From assembly GCA_010015655.1 (NCBI GenBank), contig ML976732.1, forward strand, positions 292,543 through 356,542: a DNA stretch of 64,000 nt. Direction: 5' to 3'. Below are positions 11,619 to 21,741 of the stretch, one piece after another (the first letter of the stretch is position 1; every line of letters begins with the position of its first letter). This stretch comes from Bimuria novae-zelandiae CBS 107.79 (lineage: Eukaryota; Ascomycota; Dothideomycetes; Pleosporales; Didymosphaeriaceae). Both the position numbers and the translations under genes were made by a program. The notes beneath the pieces are model-generated. The model was not told where the DNA came from and did not search any database. It saw only the letters and a program-made list of their open reading frames with translations.

Positions 11619-12245
11619 AATGGGTTGGGTCGCAGGGATCCCAGTTGGGTCTAACTAAGCAGAACACTAAAATTCTAAACTTTAAACTCTTTATAACTTA
11701 ATAAATATAGGAGCTATTCTTATGTAATTATAATATAAAGTATATATATATATATATAAGTTATATAACTCTAAAAAAGCCTATATTTTATATTTATTTT
11801 AGAGAGACATTATCCTTTTAGTAATATTTTACGTCTTTTTTTAGAATGCACGACTTAATATACTATATGTCCGTACGTAGATTCCTAGCCTTGTGCGGAG
11901 TCACATGAGCTTACCTCATGTGACATCCGTGCAGGGCTTGGCAGGAGGTTATAACCTCTCATCTCAGCTGAGATGAGAGGTAGCAACCATTACAGAACCA
12001 ATCTACGTGTCTGCTCAACCCTTTGTGTACGCCTTCGGGCGTACATCGTTCATGAACCCCGGTCAACCGACACTATATAATTTTTTTAAAAATTAAATAT
12101 ATTACTATTAATATATATATACACCTTATATTGATACTGCATAAGTATAGCTCCTCCATTTATAAAGTTATAGAGAGTTTAAAGTTTAGAATTTTAGTGT
12201 TCTGCTTAGTCAGACCCAACTGTGGCCCTTGCGACCCAACCCATT
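11619..12245. mobile_element. MITE-like element with long inverted arms, split by a solo LTR
   Basis: The left arm (11619 to about 11710) and right arm (about 12150 to 12245) are inverted copies beginning AATGGGTTGGGTCGC. They match through a stretch with AGCAGAACACTAAAATTCTAAA. A TA lies outside each end (11617-11618 and 12246-12247), compatible with a Tc1/mariner-type target duplication. Without the inserted LTR and its target duplicate the element is about 417 bp. No coding capacity, so it is probably non-autonomous. Confidence 0.7.
11868..12072. repeat. Solo LTR, 205 bp
   Basis: Starts TGTCCGTACG and ends GTCAACCGACA, with target duplicate CTATA on both sides (11863-11867 and 12073-12077). 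It includes self-complementary stretches (ACATGAGC..CATGTGACA; CTCATCTCAGCTGAGATGAG). It is unmutated in composition while its host is TA-rich, so it arrived after the host decayed. Confidence 0.85.
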
Positions 12246-12869
12246 TACAAATCCTAGATAGTAGACCTCTATCTTTATATTTAATCTATTTATTAATCTA
12301 TTTATTAATCTATTATTTGGCTTTAACTTTAGCTCTTATTAATTTAATATCTTATAACTTTAATACTCACGCTCCTATTAATAAGCGTAAGCTCTTAATA
12401 CCTCTTCCCTGCCTAATAGTATGTAATGGGCTACGCCCTGACGTTGCCTCGGGTCCTAAATCCTCGGTTATTCGACCCCCCCCCCCCCCCCCCCGATATA
12501 TAAGTTTATGGCCCGAAGCTTAACTTCGGACCCTTATCGAATTCATAAGTATTCTTCTGGCACCTTTGGCTCCTCGAGCACCTGGCCCCTTACATAGTAC
12601 TCCTATCCGAGAACCAACCATTAACTCTATAAGACTAGTTACCTCTTAGGATTTTAATAATTACGTTCCTATTAGTAAATATAAGTATATATATTATATA
12701 CTACTAGTAGTTATTTAATAATCCTTCTAAGAAGATAAATATTACGTTATTATTAGTTAAACAGATAAAATAAAGATACAATAGTAATTATGAGCTATAT
12801 GTACTACTAAAAAAATTTATATACATATTTTTATAGGTTTACTTATCCTTAATAACTCTTTATTAAGGT
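12246..12869. other. Mixed AT-rich DNA with a C19 homopolymer and a small hairpin
   Basis: Bases 12476-12494 are an uninterrupted run of 19 C. Nearby CCGAAG..CTTCGG (about 12513-12529) can form a short hairpin. About 12410-12610 is GC-balanced, and the flanks are RIP-like. No gene is seen. Confidence 0.5.
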
Positions 12870-13089
12870 ATTTTAATATTGCCTTTATATTGCTGCTTGC
12901 TAGGTAATAGCGTGGAAAATAATCTGCCTAAAGAGTGTGCAATGCCTAGCGAAAATACCGTTGAACTGGCAGCGTTGCTGCTAATGATCCTTGTCGATCG
13001 CTGCCTTAGCGACTCTGTGCAGTCTGCTGCGGCGACAGGATGGCCACGCCCGAGAGAAGCATCCCGGAATTCTCGGCTTCCATCTCAAA

Positions 13090-13482
13090 ATGAAGCGGTA
13101 CAGAAGCGGATCACTGAACCTACCATTCAAAGCAGACACAGGTCTGGATGCGCCTCCAGTCCTCCCGAAGACATACGACGAGACTACGCGCCGAGCCGCT
13201 GACTGGTTCCATGATGATTACCGGGATCTACAAACAAAATTCGACGCTGAACGAGGCTAATGGAACGAGGAAATGGACTATGTGCACGAGGGTGCTCTAT
13301 GTCCATTTCCTGGCTACCGTGTCAGCCCTAAATCCGATTCAGATTAGTGTACGCTCAGCGAAATGTTTCACAAGTGCTACACATGTATCCGGACAACGAG
13401 CAAAATGCAGGTGTGCGACTGCACAATCTACCCTTCACAAATCCCTGGTCCCGCCGAAGTCACAGCAATCGTGTGCATATGA
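13090..13482 (+). pseudogene. Decayed Cys-rich reading frame at the repeat border
   Basis: One plus-strand frame starting at ATG 13090 (MKRYRSGSLNLPF) looks protein-like but is cut by TAA at 13258-13260, TAG at 13345-13347 and TGA at 13480-13482. Between the stops it contains several cysteines (FHKC.TC, VCDC), suggesting a small metal-binding or secreted domain. No family is recognised. It sits exactly where RIPed DNA gives way to normal DNA. Introns skipping the stops cannot be excluded, but I see no good donor/acceptor pair. Confidence 0.3.
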
Positions 13483-13836
13483 TGTATGCAGATCGTTGCG
13501 TCACGCGCAATTATTGCCAAGAGACGGCCCCGAGGATTTGGGGGCCAAAGTATAATCGTGCACAGATTCCTGTCCAGAAATTTCCCCATCGAGCAGTAGT
13601 GTGGCTCTAAACACGCTAATGCGGCCGTAATCATGCCGCCGACCTGTAACGGATAATGGATTTGGAACGCCAAGGAGGTGTTACAAGGCCAGGGGCGGAA
13701 AGGTGGGTGGTAAAAAGTCGTGGGTCGCAGTCAAGAGTCTTGTAGTCTCTACTCCCCGACAAACGGACTCCCCCCTCGTTTACCTATCTTGACCTGTATT
13801 TCTGAGCTATCCCAAGACCGTTACGTGGATTTCGCG

Positions 13837-14764
13837 ATGCAGCTTTTCGTACTCCTCGCTTGCCTACTTAACAGTTTTCCCTACACAGAGGCTGCACTAA
13901 AAACGAACATCTACATCGACCAAGTTCCACTCTACTCGAAGCTCGCATCATGCGCTGAGGACCGGGTCAGTGCGATCATTCGCGCACAGGCTTCAGGATG
14001 TGGGGACGATATGCAGTTGACGTCCTTCGCTTGCTTTTGCGTTGACTCGAGCAGCGAGTTCTCGTCGATCATCTCCACAGCTGTTGCCGACCAATGCAGC
14101 AGTGCTGCTACTGAGGCAGCATTGACGGCGAGGCATGCGGTCCAAACACAAGTCGAGCGCCTCAGAGCAAGAGCAACAGTCACACCTGCGCCTACATCGA
14201 CAGGCGCCGTTGCAAAGAACGTCAGAAACGCGCTAGAGCTATTCGACTCCTACTGTTCTAAAAGCACAGAGTTGACGAGATGTAAGTATTTGATGTGAGA
14301 ATGTTATCCACCGCCGTTGACTTCTCACAGTTCAAGAACAATCCACAGTGCAAGTTACGCAAGCACCTAAGACCATCTTCGTCACGACCACGCAAACTTC
14401 GTCACCCCTTTCGTCGGCGGAGACAACGGGGAAATCCGAGAAGAGTAGCACGCCCATCGCAGCCATCGTGGTACCTGTCGTACTCGTTCCCCTCGCTCTA
14501 GGAATCGCGTTGTGGTTCTTCCTCCGTCATCGTCGACTGCAGCGCACTGCTGGCACACACATGCACGAACTACAAGCCAACAATGCTGTCGCCAAAGGAC
14601 CCTATACTGAAGTCTACGCACATAAAGAGTTGCCTGGATCGTATTGCAATGAGCTGTACGCATCACCACACAGAGCCGAACTGTCGCAGACCCAGAACCC
14701 TGCTGCGGAGCTAGATGCCAATGCAGCATATCCAACCGAGAAGAACGGAAAACGAGGCTTCTAG
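13837..14764 (+). CDS. CFEM-like single-pass membrane protein
   Basis: Probable cell-surface protein. Two exons: 13837-14281 and 14331-14764; the 49-nt intron (GTAAGT..CTCACAG) is phase 1, giving 292 residues. Residues 1-19 (MQLFVLLACLLNS..) form a signal peptide. Next is a small Cys domain with SC, GC, CFC and QC, then a later YC, resembling the fungal CFEM family of extracellular haem/iron-binding or sensing domains. A Ser/Thr-rich stalk leads to one membrane segment (about IAAIVVPVVLVPLALGIALWFF), then RHRR and a ~90-residue cytoplasmic tail with several tyrosines. In the usual pattern a cysteine follows shortly after the first one; here that position reads R (CAEDR), so the disulphide set looks reduced. 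It is the first intact gene next to the left repeat block and converges on the methyltransferase 57 bp away. Ligand unknown. Confidence 0.75.
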
Positions 14765-14821
14765 TAAAAGGCATCTACTCTCTTCCAAAATTCATAGAAT
14801 CCCCGATTCGATCAACAGCCA

Positions 14822-15697
14822 TCACTCCCTAGCAACTGCCACAGCAACCCACTGCCCCATCTCCGCCACCACAACACCCTCCCCATCCCCATACTTTCCC
14901 AGCTCCTGGACCCACGCCCACTTAATCCCCTCCACCACATCTACACTCATCTTCTCCAATCCAAAGCTCAGCCACGTCTGCTCCACCGCCAAATTTCTCC
15001 ACAGCACCTCAACCTTTTCCTCCGTACCTACATCCCACTTGCTCGTACTCCCGCCCACCTTGTCGACCCGCCGTAGTTCAAACCCCGTTCCTTCAAAAAC
15101 GCGGCGAAAGGCCACCTCCGTATCAGAAAGCCAAGCGGGTTCAAACGGCGCCTCGAACCCGCGCGGAACAGCAACGTCCAGGAAGATCTTCGCCGGCACA
15201 TGCGGGGCCCACAGATCCGCTACGAAGACGCCGCCCGGCTTGAGCACCTCTTTCGCCAGGACATTCAGCACGGTTTTCGGGGAGGGAAACATGGCGATTG
15301 CGCTGCCGCATGTTACTGCGTCGGCCCACCTCCCATCCCCTTCCCTACCAGGCAAGTCGGACAGGTCCGCGACATCGCGCTGCAGAAACGTTACGCTGGA
15401 GGCTACGCCCAGCTCCTCCGCGGCGTGGGAAGCGAGAGCTAGAAAGGACTCAGAGATATCGATGCCCAGAACCGAGCCCCCCGGGAGCACTTTCCGCGCG
15501 GCTGCGAAGGCGATTTTTCCGGTGCCGGTGGCGAGGTCGAGGACGTGTGCGCCGGGGAAGACGCCCCCAGCTGCTGCGGCGGCGGCGACGAGGCGGTCTG
15601 GACCACCGGCATGGATAGTGGAGGTTTGGGCGTTGTAGGATTTTGAGACGGTGTTGTAGAAGGTTTGGAGGGCGGATACGTAGGGGGTGGGAGACAT
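14822..15697 (-). CDS. Class I SAM-dependent methyltransferase
   Basis: Intronless, 291 residues. Motif I (VLDLATGTGKIAF, about residues 52-64) binds S-adenosylmethionine. VLGIDIS (about 76-82) carries the acidic residue for the ribose. A DVADLSDLPG stretch and a LKPGGVFVADLW block complete a Methyltransf_25/11 Rossmann fold. The N-terminal segment (TFYNTVSKSYNAQ) resembles fungal UbiE-like small-molecule methyltransferases. The substrate cannot be told from sequence. There is no targeting signal, so it is probably cytosolic. No secondary-metabolite genes lie nearby. A TATA-like CTATATATAAG lies roughly 50-60 bp upstream of the start. Confidence 0.85.
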   Translation of the reverse strand: MSPTPYVSALQTFYNTVSKSYNAQTSTIHAGGPDRLVAAAAAAGGVFPGAHVLDLATGTGKIAFAAARKVLPGGSVLGIDISESFLALASHAAEELGVASSVTFLQRDVADLSDLPGREGDGRWADAVTCGSAIAMFPSPKTVLNVLAKEVLKPGGVFVADLWAPHVPAKIFLDVAVPRGFEAPFEPAWLSDTEVAFRRVFEGTGFELRRVDKVGGSTSKWDVGTEEKVEVLWRNLAVEQTWLSFGLEKMSVDVVEGIKWAWVQELGKYGDGEGVVVAEMGQWVAVAVARE

Positions 15698-16312
15698 CTT
15701 GGAGAGGGTTCTCGCAGTGTGATGATGTGTTTTACTTGGATGTCGTCTTATATATAGAGGTGAGAGGCATTAGATACGGCCGTTAGGGTCGTATGCGAGT
15801 ACCGAGATGGGTTCTTGGGTGGTGGTCGGAGACATGTCGGGTTCTTGGAATGTCTCCGAGCTGCTAAGAAGGGAAGAATGGATGGATAGCCCAATAGCCT
15901 TTACATGTCGATTGATGATTAATATATCTAGGTTTATCAACATTGATAGGTTGTCGACAGCGGTAATGGTGTTCTCGCTATGCTGTGCGCGTTGTGAGTA
16001 GTACACCAATGCTGCATAGTTAGACATTTTACCCATCCACTTGGCGGAAAGGTTATGCGTGAAGCAATTCGCAGCCTACAGACAGGTTGCACAATTAGAA
16101 ATGCACAAAATACCCACCACTTCGACCCAGCCCCTCGATTCAAGTTCGCCGGCAAAGCAACGCCAAAGCCACCCGCCTACCCTCGCACTAGTCTAAAAGC
16201 CATCAAAATAAACTATAGGATAGAACTAAGCAATCAGCCTTGCTCAGGCTCTGTGCAAGCCTCGAATCTACCCAAGCGGTAAGTAGACATCAATTGCTTC
16301 TAAGTCAGTCGC
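15698..16312. other. Intergenic region with a TATA-like box
   Basis: Sequence between two minus-strand genes. A TATATATAG stretch near 15750 is a plausible TATA element for the methyltransferase. Short open frames here (for example 15770-16036 on the minus strand) show no domain and no codon pattern I would trust. Confidence 0.5.
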
Positions 16313-18151
16313 TTACTTACTCCGCCCACGACTCGGCCCCTCCCCCCCATCGTCCACCCTAGCCCCCGGCGAGACATCCCCAGTATCAGGAACATACTGG
16401 TCCGCAAGAGCGGCTTCATTCACCGTGTTGTTTCCACCACGAGGGCTCCGATACGGACTCAGCTCCCTCCCCTCCCGATCCGCGCGCCACAGCTTCGCCA
16501 ATAATTCTGCGTCGACGCTGTCACCGAAGACAACTCTCCCCGGAGCTTTCCTCCACAGCGCTTCAAGCGTGGCCGGAGAGGGTGTGGAGTCACGCAGCGT
16601 ACTGAGCGTAGTAGCGAAAGGGGCGAAGTATCTGCCTCTGTTCATGTCGTTGACGAAGATAAAGGAAATCTTGCGTTTACTAGGGGAGTGTGCCTGCCTC
16701 TCATATGTGGAGACATTCCGTTGGGCTTGGTCCAGAGGGGCAGTAGGCGAAGCGTCGGGGTTGCGCGTGCGCGAGACGTTTCTGCGCCTGCGCTGCAAAC
16801 CTGAAGGAGACGGGGAATCGGGAACGGGACCTGGTTTAGAAAAAAGGGATATAGCTTGTGTAATGCTTTTGCGGCCGGCGGAGGGAGAGCCGGAGCGGGG
16901 GGTATGCTGGAGCGCTTCCATGTTGACTGGGGAGATGCGTACCATGGGTAGCATAATGTTACCATCGGTTTGTCGGCCAAGTGGAGGAAGTGTCGGTGAT
17001 GGAGTTTTGAAACTAGGGGGAGGGAAGGGGCGAGCGTGGGGGCTGCGGCCGCGGGAGAGCTGCCTGGGGGGAAGTGGGGGGAGGTTGGTGCGGCGACCGG
17101 CGAGCGAAGTGAACAAAGACAGAGGAACGGCTACGAATCCGGAGTGAGGTGATGTGCTCTGAGGAGGTGGAATAAGTCCATGAGTGGGCGAAACGCTCCG
17201 AGCACGAGGACCGAACCTGGCGGGAGGTGAAATGCTCCGAGGAGGAGGAATAAGTCCTGGGGTGGGCGACTCCGGCGAAACCTCTCCCCTCCTCACCCTC
17301 CACTCCAGGCTATGTCCCCCAACTCGTCGCGCTCCGCGCTCCATTTGATCGTCAACAGTTCGATGAATATCCCTCACCACCCTTGCTCCAACCATCATGG
17401 GAGATCTTCCTATAGCGTCCTCAACGCGCTGGTCAAACACACCCCAAATACGCTTCAACGTTTCCCCCAAGCGCTCTAATATATCTTCCTCACCTTCCCA
17501 CTCATGCGCAGTGCCGAAATCCCTGCGCACCTCCCAGCTATCGTTGTACAGATACTGAGCCAGATACTGTAGCTACGGACTCGACATCTGGGTTAGATAC
17601 TGGACGGGGATGGGATGCACGGCGTGCAGAACGAACGTTGAGATATCTTCTGAAGGTGAAGGTGTTGGGCTGGGGGAATTGGATGTGTTGTAGGGATAGG
17701 GGTGGACGATGTTATTCCGCCACTGCTCATGCTGGCGCGGGTTAACCGGTATCTCGACGCGCGTGTACGACGGCGCGGCCAGGACAGCTTCGACAGTGGT
17801 GTAGGGGCCCCAGAGGGTGACAATGTCGTTCATGTGAGTTAGTTCCTGCGAACGCGTCGTGGAAAACGGTGGCGGTGTAGGGAACGGGGAGGAGGAATCC
17901 CAGCTGGGTAGGGTACGAGAGGGAGAGGAGGGTCGCGAGCCCCATGAGTCCCAGAAGGCAGCGGCATGATAACGGTATCCTGTATTTGAGTGTAAAGGGG
18001 TAGAATGAAGGAGTCTAAATACGGTGCGGTCAGGCCCTGTTTCGACCAGAGAGTAACCGCGCCGTGTGAGGCATGATTCAAGGTGTAGGTTCGATCCTTG
18101 CGCGAGGCAGAAATAGCACGGATCCACGAAGCTAGCCTCGCGTTCGCTCAT
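16313..18151 (-). CDS. Pro/Ser/Arg-rich hypothetical protein, two exons proposed
   Basis: Minus-strand frame from ATG 18151 to TAA 16313, broken only by one TAG at 17573-17575 in the same frame. A 54-nt intron at 17567-17620 (GTGCAT..CTAAC..CTACAG), phase 0, would remove the stop and give 594 residues; an acceptor 12 nt further on also keeps frame. The N-terminal part has a Cys pattern (PCYFC..SCLTRRGY) and a soluble fold-like segment. The rest is disordered, with repeated GLIPPP..S.SP motifs, and ends in a short ordered region (KISFIFVNDMNRG..ALWRKAPGRVVFGD). No known family. Gene integrity is likely because both halves are open and codon-like, but the donor is weak, so a real nonsense mutation or readthrough (the stop context is TAG CTA) stays possible. 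Confidence 0.6.
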
Positions 18152-19362
18152 GTGGACGAATGTGGATGTCTGTGTATTAAGATTGATCTGTGGATGGGAA
18201 ACCGAATGCTTATACAGTTTTTACAAAGAGTGTTTGTAGGTAGCTGGTGGCTGAAAAATTGATGCCGTCAGGAGAGCAGAAAATATGCTTTTATACGGGA
18301 AGCATGTCGCTGTCTTCACAGGCTACGGTGGTTGGCCAGCCGGAAGTGAAGGTCCATATTGAAGGTTCGTCGTTGAATAATGCCGAGTCAGTAGCATCCC
18401 ACGCCTTGGACAAACGGGAGATCGGTCGGGCTATCCTTCAATGACGATTGTGTTGCCCCAAATGGTGGTGTGAATATAGATTGTGATATTTAGGTGAGAT
18501 TTAGACGCGTGCATAAGCATTCAAGATTGCCTGCCCATGCACGTGGCTGTGGCTGTAACTTGACAGAAGCGAGGTTCGTGAAGTGAGGTTCGTGAAGTGA
18601 GGTTCGTGAAGTGAGGTTCGTGAGGTGAGGTTCGTGAAGTGTGGTTCGTGAAGAAAAGTCGCGCCGTTCAGGAGAACTATCATGCGTAAGCGCTTTAGTC
18701 ATAATGATGGCGCTCATACACGGCAGGTAATCACTAGGCCATCGAGGAAGGAGCGACGAGCGCTCAGGCAAGGCACCTGACATCGCGACTACCTAGCAGA
18801 AGTCGTCCCTTCCTAAAACATAGCTTTAACGTGCCTCACATTCCTACTCTTCATAGAGCCACCTCTAAAACAGCTTCTATTTCATGTAAAAAAGCTCTAA
18901 TCTAGTCGCTCTTCCTGTCTCAACGCTTAGTTAACCCCCACACTCTTTCAAGGTCCCAACACCCTAAGATGTCTAGATATCCAAGTGCAGACGGATTAAA
19001 TGTTTGACCCCTCAGTAGTGTCTCATGAATGCGATTGCTTCTGCCACGTTGAGTATCGGGATTCGGGAAGTTCTGCGGAAGGCTTTACGTACAGTTGTAG
19101 CATTGACTATGCACTCCTGATTTCCTCCAATTCCCCTTACACAGCTGCGATTTGCTCGCTTCCATGGCAGTAGCTCAAGTCCAGATTTTTTTGGGTATCG
19201 TTATTCCAGGATAGAGATACCAGACGCCGAAAAGATAAAAACCAACGCCACGGTGCTGTTCGATACCCATACTTTGGCCCTCAATGCATATCCCTGGGCC
19301 GGCACCGCGAGACTCCGTCGCGAATACAGGCGGAATTTTTCATCCGTCCATCTCCCTCCCAT
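18152..19362. other. Intergenic region
   Basis: 1.2 kb between two minus-strand genes. Apart from the 14-bp minisatellite at 18571-18654 I see nothing coding. Composition is normal and shows no RIP. Confidence 0.5.
18571..18654. repeat. 14-bp minisatellite, six units
   Basis: Six head-to-tail copies of GAGGTTCGTGAAGT starting at 18571, 18585, 18599, 18613, 18627 and 18641. The fourth and last carry small variations. Confidence 0.9.
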
Positions 19363-20188
19363 CTAGCCCGTCCGCTGGTATTTCTCCTCGTGCCCATTAA
19401 CCCCATTAACCCCCTCGCCCTCCTCTCCCTCTTCCTCCCTCTCCCTCACCGTCCCCGCGCCCGGTCCCAACTCCTCTCCAATAACCGTCCCCACAAAATT
19501 CCCCTCCTCATCCACATACTCATCCATATTCTCCGCCGTAATCCACCCCGACGCGCCGGGCGCGCTAAAATCCGGTTCTTGACCCTCGTCATCGTACATA
19601 TCCGGATGCATATCCGCGCACGTATTAAGCGCCTGGAAGATCTCCTTGATGCACGCCGTCTGCGGATCCTGGCGGTCGAACTGCGGCGGCAGGAGCACCA
19701 TCTCGAGAACGTCGATGTCTTCGGCGGAGTTGACGGTTTCGGGGTCGTTAAGGTATACGTTCATGAGGAGGGCGTCGACGCCTTTGCTTTGGCAGAGGCC
19801 GTGGAGCGCGATTTTGGGGTAGGGGATGTGCACGCCGACTTTGGCGGGCGTCATCTGGAAGACGGTGAAGTGTCTGTGGGGGTGGTTAGTGGTGGTATAG
19901 AATGGGCGGGAAGACTGCGTACTCTGAGCTCACCCAAACCTCAATGTCCCGGACGAGCACGTCTCCTTCGTCGGCGCCTTCGAGCTCCGTGTGCAGCCCC
20001 TCGAACAAGGGCTCCGACCTGAGCTTCGTTTTAGAAGCTATGAGGGTGAGGCCGGTATGGTGGGAGTACAGCACGGGTTTTGCACCGTAGAAGGTGCTGG
20101 GTGTTTGTTCCTGGTGCTCTTGTAGCGGGGTGAAATCCGCGTCTGTCGGGGGCGCCATGCTTTGGCGGATGGTGGGTGCAGAATTCAT
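19363..20188 (-). CDS. ICln-like protein (chloride-conductance regulator / methylosome subunit)
   Basis: Two exons, 20188-19923 and 19873-19363, around a 49-nt phase-2 intron (GTACGC..CTAAC..CACAG); 258 residues from the ATG at 20188 (MNSAPTIRQS; MAPP at 20158 is the alternative). The PH-like fold begins with TPSTFYGAKPVLYSHHTGLTL and continues across the splice as DIEVWVSSE/HFTVFQ, then VGVHIPYPKIALHG, the conserved ICln core. The acidic tail (DMYDDEGQEPDF, later EREEEGEEGE) is also typical. The family chaperones Sm proteins for PRMT5-dependent snRNP assembly. Here it is divergent from a WD40 gene, with 336 bp between starts. The family call rests on the core motifs; a specific role in this fungus is inferred. 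Confidence 0.8.
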
Positions 20189-20524
20189 GGTCGCGGTAAC
20201 TCGGAAAGACACAGTAAATACCTCTGGCGAACGAAATGGAAGGTGCACTCGTCCTTACATGCATGTGAAGCAGGGCGGCGGCGGCGCAAAACAATAAAAA
20301 AAAAAAACATCGAGGCTGGCACTTTCAAAAAGTTACCCGAAGAAGTGCCGGGACATCATAGCTCCAGCGGGGCAGGCGCACCTCCATCCTCCAGCGTCTC
20401 TGCTCATTAACACATCCATCGAAGCGACCGCGGCTTCCCCATCGACCCCACCACCCACGCCTAAACCATCATGCCTTGAAGACCACCACGCCCGATCGCC
20501 CGATCGCCCGTTCGCCCGATCACA
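20189..20524. promoter_or_regulatory. Shared divergent promoter region of ICln and WDR83 genes
   Basis: 336 bp between the two divergent starts. A GATCGCCC-rich tandem (CGATCGCCCGATCGCCCGTTCGCCC, about 20490-20518) lies just upstream of the WD40 gene, and an A-rich tract is near 20293. Specific factor sites are not assigned. Confidence 0.45.
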
Positions 20525-21529
20525 ATGCCCTTCTTCCCTAGCACCCCCATCGCCAAACTCACCGGCCACACCGGCCCCGTCCACGCCGTCGCTTACTCCT
20601 CCAGCCCCCACACCTACCTCCTCACCGGATCCGCCGACCGCACAATCCGCCTCTTCAACCCCTCCAAAGCGCCCCCGTCGTCCGTTGCACCTGCCTCCTC
20701 CGCCGCCTACGCCCCCGGCCTCGTCACGAAATACTCCGCCCACGGCTACGAAGTCCTCTCCATCGACGTCAACGCCGCAAACGACAAATTCGTGTCCACC
20801 GGCGGCGATAAGACTGTGTTTCTCTGGGACGTGCAAACCGCGCAGACAATCCGGCGCTTCACGGGGCACGCGGGGCGCGTGAACCGCGGCGTTTTCGGCG
20901 GCGAAGGCGATAGCGTGATTGTCTCTGGGAGCTTCGATGGCACGGTTAGGGTGTGGGATGTACGCAGCACGTCGTACAAGCCCATTATGATGTTCAGCGA
21001 TGCGAAAGACAGCGTGACGGACGTGCTGGTGTTCGACGCGGAGATCGTCTCGGGCAGCGTGGATGGGCGCGTGCGCAGCTACGATTTACGATCCGGCATG
21101 TGTCAGGTCGATGTCATTGGGCATCCCGTGACCAGTCTGAGTGTGTCGAAGAAGGGAACCGAGTGCTTGGTGAGCTCGTTGGATTCGACGGTTAGGTTGA
21201 TGGATCGCGGGAATGGGCAGCTGCTCAAGGCGTATCGGGATGATGCGTTTGTGAATACGGAGCTGAGGGTACGGAGTACGCTGGGCTTCAACGATAGTGT
21301 CGTTGTCAGTGGGAGCGATGATGGGATGGTATTTGCGTGGGTTTTGTTGGATGGCACCGTGTTGCAGAAGTTTCGACACTCGGAGATGCGAGAGGTCAAG
21401 GGCAAGGTGGATAAGAAAGAGAAGGGGAACAAGGACGTTGTGTCCGCTGTGGCAGTCTGTCCGAGTAGGAAGGAGTGGGCTAGTGCTGGCGGAGACGGCA
21501 ATGTCATTGTGTGGGGGTTAGATCCGTGA
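20525..21529 (+). CDS. WD40 scaffold protein, WDR83/MORG1 type
   Basis: Intronless, 334 residues, essentially one seven-bladed beta-propeller. It starts with IAKLTGHTGPVHAVAYS, then repeats with GSADRTIRLFN, GGDKTVFLWD, SGSFDGTVRVWD, SGSVDGRVRSYDLR, SSLDSTVRLMD, SGSDDGMVFAW and GGDGNVIVWG. Order and spacing match MORG1/WDR83, a scaffold of MAPK signalling that also occurs in spliceosomal C complexes. The length is normal for the family. A KVDKKEKGNK insert before the last blade is typical of fungal members. It converges with NOB1. The family call is firm; whether the signalling or splicing role dominates here is unknown. Confidence 0.88.
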   Translation: MPFFPSTPIAKLTGHTGPVHAVAYSSSPHTYLLTGSADRTIRLFNPSKAPPSSVAPASSAAYAPGLVTKYSAHGYEVLSIDVNAANDKFVSTGGDKTVFLWDVQTAQTIRRFTGHAGRVNRGVFGGEGDSVIVSGSFDGTVRVWDVRSTSYKPIMMFSDAKDSVTDVLVFDAEIVSGSVDGRVRSYDLRSGMCQVDVIGHPVTSLSVSKKGTECLVSSLDSTVRLMDRGNGQLLKAYRDDAFVNTELRVRSTLGFNDSVVVSGSDDGMVFAWVLLDGTVLQKFRHSEMREVKGKVDKKEKGNKDVVSAVAVCPSRKEWASAGGDGNVIVWGLDP

Positions 21530-21741
21530 GAGAGCCAGGCACTGGGAGACGCATTGGATGTAGAGTTGCTCCCGGATCCGTTGTGCACAGGTGGATTTCT
21601 TTCGCACGTCTTATTGAGATACCCCAAGACTCTTTCAAGCTATGTAAAATGCCAAACTTTTATTCGAACCTAAACGCCATCAATGTTTGGTATACCCACA
21701 TGCCCTCATAAGTATGATCATAATCTCATACCCTCCCCCAT

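Noticed and set aside
14715..15638. 307-codon plus-strand frame
   Set aside because: Antisense of the methyltransferase; low-complexity Ser/Pro/Thr text with no domain.
18080..18105. GGTTCGATCC motif like a tRNA B box
   Set aside because: No A box, acceptor stem or cloverleaf around it; it lies inside a coding exon.
20333..20869. 178-codon minus-strand frame rich in Gly/Val
   Set aside because: Shadow of the WD40 gene, caused by its GC-rich third positions.
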